Assembly: GCA_002104905.1 (NCBI GenBank)
Contig: MCFE01000237.1
Coordinates: forward strand, 1-64,000
Direction: 5' to 3'
From: Basidiobolus meristosporus CBS 931.73
Taxonomy: Eukaryota > Basidiobolomycota > Basidiobolomycetes > Basidiobolales > Basidiobolaceae
Length of the DNA stretch: 64,000 nt
Each line of letters begins with the position of its first letter. Positions within the stretch are counted from its first letter, which is position 1. Below, piece by piece: positions 59,150-64,000 of the stretch. The position numbers and the translations under genes are program-made. The notes below the pieces were generated by a model. The model was not told the DNA's origin. It saw only the letters and a program-made list of their open reading frames with translations, and made no database searches.

Positions 59150-60913
59150 ATGGCCTCAGTTTCTAAGCAAAAGCGTTTAGCTGCCAGAGCTGCAAAGTCA
59201 AAGGCAAAGACAGCCCAAAAGCAAGAGGTTGATGACCTTGACTTGCAAAATTTAAAGATTGAAGCTGAGAGAACTTCAACTGGTGTGCTCACTTCGCAAC
59301 CTGCTTCACGTGATATCAAGATTGAGTCTTTTACTCTCTCTTTCTTTGGACGAGAGCTCATCTCTAACGCCACAATTGAGCTTAACTTCGGCCGTCGGTA
59401 TGGTCTTATAGGCGCTAACGGGTCTGGAAAAAGTACTTTCCTCAAAGCATTAGGCAACCGTGAAGTGCCGATTCCTCCTCATGTTGATATTTATTTGCTC
59501 AGTGAAGAGGCTGCTCCCAGTGAGTACACTGCTGTTGAAGCGGTCATTAAAAATGCTGAGGAGGAAGTCAAGCGTTTAGAAAAGGAGGTGGAGGAGCTCT
59601 TAACTGAGGAGGATGCGGCTGATAATCCTATTCTGGAAGATATTTATGAGCGTATTGAGAACCTGGATCCTACTACTTTCGAAGTCCGTGCTTGCACGCT
59701 TCTTCATGGCCTTGGGTTCTCTAAAGACCAAATGGCCAAGAAGACAAAGGACATGTCTGGTGGTTGGCGTATGCGTGTAGCCCTTGCCAAGGCTCTTTTC
59801 ATTCGTCCCACTCTTTTGCTTCTTGATGAGCCCACTAATCATTTGGATTTGGAGGCTTGTGTGTGGCTTGAAGAGTATCTCAAAGGCTATGACCGTATTT
59901 TGGTGGTCGTATCGCACTCTCAAGATTTCTTGAATAACGTATGCACAAACATCATGCACCTTACCCATCAACGCAAGTTGACGTATTATGGTGGTAATTA
60001 TGACACATTCATCAAAACCAAAGCTGAGTTGGAAGCCAATCAGATGAAGGCATACTACAAACAACAGGATGAAATTGCCCATATTAAGAAGTTCATTGCT
60101 TCTGCTGGTACTTACGCCAACTTGGTGAGACAAGCCAAGAGTAAGCAGAAGATTATCGACAAAATGGAAGCTGCAGGCCTAATTGAGAAGGTCGAGCCAC
60201 CACCAGCTTTCAAGTTTAACTTCACTGATGTCCCCAAGCTTCCACCCCCAGTCTTGTCATTTGACAAGGTGTGGTTCTCGTACGACGGCAAAGAAGAAAA
60301 TTCGCTGTACAGAGATTTGGAATTGGGTGTTGACATGGACTCCCGTATAGCCTTGGTTGGACCTAATGGTGCAGGTAAATCCACACTGCTGAAGCTGATG
60401 ATGGGCGAGCTTGTCCCAATTAGTGGGCGTGTATCTCGGCATACCCACTTGAAAATTGGCAAGTACAACCAGCATTCAGCTGATCAACTGGATATGACTG
60501 TCAGTCCCATCGATTACATGCGTAACAAATTCGGTGAGGAGTTCGGTAAGGACGTAAGCTTTTGGCGAACCCAGATTGGCCGCTATGGCCTCACCGGTAC
60601 CCACCAGACCTCATTGATCTCGAACTTGTCTGATGGATTGAAGACACGTCTGGTATTTGCTGAATTGGCTTTAGCACAACCGCACATTATTCTTCTGGAC
60701 GAACCTACCAATCACTTGGATATGGAGTCTATTGATTCCTTAGCTGACGCCATTAACCAGTTCAGTGGTGGCGTTGTTTTAGTTTCTCACGATTTCAGAC
60801 TGATTTCGCAAGTTGCTCAAGCTATATGGGTCTGCGAGAAAGGAACAGTTACCCCTTGGAATGACGATATTGCCGCTTACAAGGAACATCTTCGTAAGAA
60901 TGTTAAATTGTAA
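59150..60913 (+). CDS. ARB1: ABC-F ATPase Arb1/ABCF2
   Basis: Intronless, 587 residues, without membrane spans. A Lys/Ala-rich N-terminus (SKQKRLAARAAKSKAKTAQK) precedes two ABC domains. Domain 1: Walker A GANGSGKST, signature MSGGWRMR, Walker B LLLLDEPTNHLD. A helical linker (QQDEIAHIKKFIASAGTYAN) separates the domains. Domain 2: Walker A GPNGAGKST, signature LSDGLKTR, Walker B IILLDEPTNHLD. The LSDG form of the second signature is also usual in ABCF2; here the next residue is Leu where LSDGQ has Gln. Arb1 shuttles between nucleus and cytoplasm and is essential for 40S and 60S ribosome biogenesis and for ribosome quality control. The gene's uninterrupted frame and even codon use fit strong expression. 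An antisense 177-codon frame is a shadow. Confidence 0.96.
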   Translation: MASVSKQKRLAARAAKSKAKTAQKQEVDDLDLQNLKIEAERTSTGVLTSQPASRDIKIESFTLSFFGRELISNATIELNFGRRYGLIGANGSGKSTFLKALGNREVPIPPHVDIYLLSEEAAPSEYTAVEAVIKNAEEEVKRLEKEVEELLTEEDAADNPILEDIYERIENLDPTTFEVRACTLLHGLGFSKDQMAKKTKDMSGGWRMRVALAKALFIRPTLLLLDEPTNHLDLEACVWLEEYLKGYDRILVVVSHSQDFLNNVCTNIMHLTHQRKLTYYGGNYDTFIKTKAELEANQMKAYYKQQDEIAHIKKFIASAGTYANLVRQAKSKQKIIDKMEAAGLIEKVEPPPAFKFNFTDVPKLPPPVLSFDKVWFSYDGKEENSLYRDLELGVDMDSRIALVGPNGAGKSTLLKLMMGELVPISGRVSRHTHLKIGKYNQHSADQLDMTVSPIDYMRNKFGEEFGKDVSFWRTQIGRYGLTGTHQTSLISNLSDGLKTRLVFAELALAQPHIILLDEPTNHLDMESIDSLADAINQFSGGVVLVSHDFRLISQVAQAIWVCEKGTVTPWNDDIAAYKEHLRKNVKL

Positions 60914-61094
60914 ATGTAATATTATCATATATCTTCTATCATCCTTCGCATCAAATATTTGCACCTAGACCGTCTGTAACTAAAATGTATTTCAACAATT
61001 CGAAACTCTGGATGCTTTTCTAGAAATAAACCACCATTAAGCCCAAAAGAATTCCGCACATCTCTACGTTTATTTGTGATGTATGATACACTAT

Positions 61095-62537
61095 CTACTT
61101 GCCAATGCGTTGGCGCATGTTGGCTAAAAATGAATTAATCGCGTCATCTAGCTGGTGACTGGTCATATCTATTGGTGCTTGGTTTTCAGTTTGGGTGGAG
61201 ACCCGAATAGTGGGTTCAGCGTTGCTCAGGGTCTCCTCTGGCATCTTGTGATTTCGTTTCTGTCGCTTGAGGCGCAGAAGCTCTTTGCGGGCTTCAAGTT
61301 GTTCTTTACGTTTGTCCTTGATATTCTTGTGGAGAGCTCGGACTTGCTCTGTCTGTTGGCAAACAGGTGAGTATACTATCACTTCGATGTATATAATAGA
61401 TGTCGTTAATTTACCTCGTTTCTTAAGTTTTTGAGTTCTAGCAGTTGGGCTCTTCTCTCTTCTTCGTTCGTGGAAAATCGGTAGTACCCAACACCCTTGG
61501 TTCGAATCTCTGTAATGGCTGATTAGTGGGAAACCAAGCTGATATTTCTGTAGTTCTTCTATACCATGAGCATCATCGTAATGTGCGGGTCCAGCTACAA
61601 TATATGAGATGAGTTTGGGATGGCTGTTTACATATTCTCACTCCATAAAAAAGTTCACCTGCTATTTCTGCTCTAGCTTCAGCTTCCCATCTTTCCCTCT
61701 CAAGCTCTCTTCGCATGTCAGCGGACATCATGGTCGGAAGTCCATCTCTAAGTGGTTTTAGTTCAGTTTGTTAACTGTTCTATCGTAAATTCACTGTTGA
61801 ACACTAACTCGTATTGAGGAGAAGGTGATCTCTCTTTGGGGACTTCGCTTTGTCTGAGCAAACGAGTTCTTCCAAATTCATCAATGTACTCAACCCACGG
61901 ATCATCGGTTTCCTTTTCCTTTTCTGAGAGATCACTTTCCTAGAATAAACTTGGTTACTTCGAGAGTTTACTTCTTAGGATTGCGAATAAACCCACATCG
62001 GCCTGTTCCCATTGTTTCCGTTCAAAATCTACAAGCATCTCTTCGATATCTTTTTCATTCATATCATCTATACATTGATGTCACGTTTAGAAGTGTCTTA
62101 GAAGCTTCATAAAAAGGATTCTGAACACAAACCTAAGTTTGTGCGTTTTAACTTTTCGTAAAGTTTTGCTTTCCGCTCTAGAGCTTTCCTACTCGCATCC
62201 AGGCTTGGCTTTTCCGCCTCCTGCTCAAGTTTATCTTTGGCCGATCGTTGTTCTACGCCTTTGTTGGGCTTTGCCCAAGCAGGTAGTTTCTGTGTGATAA
62301 AAGTTTAAAAACTCCATTTTACACTCTATGGTGAGCGAAAGAGTACCTTGCTTTGGATCCTGGAAGCAGCAGGTGCATTTTTTCCTTGAGCTCTTTCTTT
62401 TCGAAAACTTTCCTCGTGCTTTAAGAGCTCCGCTTTGAAGTCAAGTACCTATTTTAAAATTGGTGTAAGTTGGTGTACCACGATTCTTGGTGAAAAACAC
62501 TTACTGAAGACGAGCTAATGTCAATGACTTTCTTCAT
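61095..62537 (-). CDS. CCDC174: CCDC174 family nuclear protein
   Basis: Nine exons: 62537-62505, 62448-62347, 62289-62133, 62067-61997, 61939-61809, 61747-61659, 61594-61565, 61509-61415, 61352-61095; 966 nt, 321 residues. The N-terminus KKVIDISSSSVLDFKAELLK aligns with human CCDC174 ([20 protein letters not shown]). Further matches are ALERKAKLYEKLKR, PWVEYIDEFGRTR, the MSADMRRELERERWE block, AGPAHYDDAHEIRTKGVGYY and the coiled-coil KNIKDKRKEQLEARKELLRL. Human CCDC174 is a nuclear protein linked to the exon junction complex and spliceosome. A similar link to splicing is inferred. The protein is charged and mostly helical. Exon 7 is only 30 nt. Several splice sites are one of two close choices, but the total is in frame and continuous. 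Confidence 0.9.
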
Positions 62538-63180
62538 TTCTAATACAGTCTACTCATACTTGTCGAAATATCTAGTTAATATTGGCGAAAATAGACTGAA
62601 CTTTATTGGCTAAGATTTTCTAGTCGCATCAATTATTCATTCACAGCTGATTCTTATGGCAAAACCAATTGATGGATACGCTGGGTTAGTGATTTGTATC
62701 ATTCTATTTTAGACTAAACGCCTGCATAAGCTGGTTAATGATACCATTTGCAGAAAGCCTCCTACTAGTATTAAGGGCTCTAGAGAAAGTATGTACTTGA
62801 GTCTAATTCTCGGTCACTTCCCCACATGACTATTAGTGTTCACGGTTTTGAAGTAACTAAACAGCCATGTGCCTATTTGTTCATATCCTTGATCTACGTT
62901 TAGTGACATCATAAGTCATTTGTATCATATTTATGTATTACTGAAAGTTCTGTGAAAATGTTGTAAACTATTGTATGCCATATTTAATAACATATGCCTT
63001 TAGGTTATATTAAAGTACCACACCAAGATATTTAAGTCTTAAACCAGAGCATTCAGGATCAAGGCTTGTACAGTATGTACAAACTGGAATTTGAAAGTGT
63101 TCCAAAGTTCTACAAAAAGTTCAAGTACTTATGTTTCTGCAATAAACCAGCAAGTAAAATACTATCTGATTAACACTAGC
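62538..63180. other. Region upstream of CCDC174
   Basis: Contains the CCDC174 promoter. A possible two-exon start on the plus strand (62656-62684 and 62754-62788) could encode MAKPIDGYAGKPPTSIKGSR, 118 bp head-to-head with CCDC174, but no further exon can be joined. Confidence 0.35.
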
Positions 63181-63505
63181 TGTTGCAAGTTTCTAAAGAG
63201 TATTGGAAGCGATCTGGAGAACTAGAAGAATTGTGTGATATCCACTTGTTGTTTTTTAAGCTCTAATAAGTATTATGCTTTTTGGGGAACTTTGTTAAAA
63301 TAATGACAAAGATGTCTAACAGAGGTCACAGAAAGCGGTGTGCAAAGTTTGTGGTATTTGGACGAGTTTGATAAATCTTGATAACTTGCAGGCCTTCACT
63401 AATCCCAAGATAAACCCTAAGTAAATAATTCATAATTTAACAACAAGCTAAATAGAATCTCAAGGTATATGAGTAGTTTAGGTGTGAACTAAACATTTAC
63501 TACAC
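63181..63505. repeat. One copy of the dispersed repeat
   Basis: Aligns with the copy at 42666-42988 over nearly its whole length: TGTTGCAAG, GTATTGGAAGCGAT, GGAGAACTAGAAGAATTG, CACTTGTTGTTTT, GTGTGCAAAGTTTG, CCTTCACTAATC, AATAATTCATAA and TTTAGGTGTGAACTAAA in the same order and similar spacing. Non-coding. Confidence 0.7.
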
Positions 63506-64000
63506 TAACTCACTTCCAAGTCTCAGTTTAGCTTTCAAAGGTGATGTTAAAATTTAAGAATGAGTGATTCTCTCAGTGATGTAACCAGTGGAAATAAAAT
63601 ATTGATGCTGCAACAGGTAGCTTTGAATGCAAGGTTGAATTTTGTGGTCAGTTTTGAAGATGGGTTTTTCTTGGAACAAATTTAGGATAGCGCTTTACTA
63701 ATTGCTCAGAAGTACCCAAGTCAGGAATTAACCTTATTTCGAAGTAATTCAGACGATTTCAACTTGTCACTTGATTTTGTTTATAAATATAGACACTTAA
63801 GTTCATGTCGAGTCCCGATATCCTTCACTAGGCGTATTTTTTAGCATCATCGTATGTATTTGTATTATTCAATATGCATCAATGAAGCCCGCACCTTATG
63901 CTTACTAGATCATATTACTTCCGCTTCAATCACAATGTCCTTATTACTCGTACTTGATTTGTTGAAAGTACAAATCTACGCAGTGGAGATGTTACTATTC
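63506..64000. other. No gene supported
   Basis: AT-rich end of the window with no open frame of note. It may include further decayed repeat sequence. Confidence 0.35.

Noticed and set aside
59600-60133. 177-codon minus-strand open frame
   Set aside because: It is antisense to ARB1, a secure gene; no domain and the frame follows from ARB1 codon bias.

Overview
This window is nuclear DNA from a fungus. Nearly every gene that can be recognised has its best match in fungal cell biology: a Ubc6 tail-anchored E2, an Hmo1-like HMG protein, a Hos2 deacetylase, Ndc80, Cmc1, Vps68/TMEM50, Sar1, Bet3, Yke4, uS12, Arb1 and an Ndt80/PhoG-type factor. Genes have many short introns (about 45-75 nt, GT..AG, some with TACTAAC-like branch sites). 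All the multi-exon models given here were joined by eye, and most were checked because exon lengths add up to whole codons and family motifs continue across each junction. A short TTAGGG tract and the presence of augmin HAUS1 argue against a Saccharomyces-type yeast. The lineage cannot be fixed further from this sequence alone.

Layout. 1-1.6 kb and 42.4-43.3 kb and 63.2-63.5 kb hold copies of one diverged non-coding repeat of about 240-390 bp. 1.7-5 kb: a GPI-anchored CFEM-like wall protein and a ZNHIT2 co-chaperone (minus strand). 6-10.6 kb: UBC6, a small membrane protein and HMO1 (plus). 11.2-13.5 kb: cytochrome P450 reductase (minus). 15.2-17.8 kb: LARP1 (plus). 18.2-22.9 kb: HOS2 and NDC80 (minus). 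23.3-27.6 kb: RWDD2, CMC1 and a NIPA-type magnesium transporter (plus). 27.9-32.7 kb: dienelactone hydrolase (minus), SAR1 and VPS68/TMEM50 (plus), with two orphan candidates between. 34.5-40.5 kb: a coiled-coil orphan, BET3, a bacterial-looking TenI/ThiE-like protein, a mitochondrial orphan and a DJ-1/PfpI protein. 40.5-46.2 kb is mostly non-coding, with the TTAGGG tract, repeats and one doubtful Cys-rich gene. 46.3-62.5 kb: NDT80-type factor, RNR1, ZIP transporter, RPS23, HAUS1, ARB1 and CCDC174.

The genes are not an operon or a biosynthetic cluster; they are housekeeping neighbours. Loose themes are secretion (SAR1, BET3, VPS68, UBC6, YKE4), mitosis (NDC80, HAUS1), ribosome and mRNA handling (LARP1, RPS23, ARB1, HMO1, ZNHIT2, CCDC174) and ER redox (CPR). 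The item most likely to reward follow-up is the intronless TenI-like gene at 37.5 kb, whose sequence resembles the C-terminal half of proteobacterial MutT-type Nudix proteins and may be a horizontal transfer. The dispersed repeat family is the main non-coding novelty.
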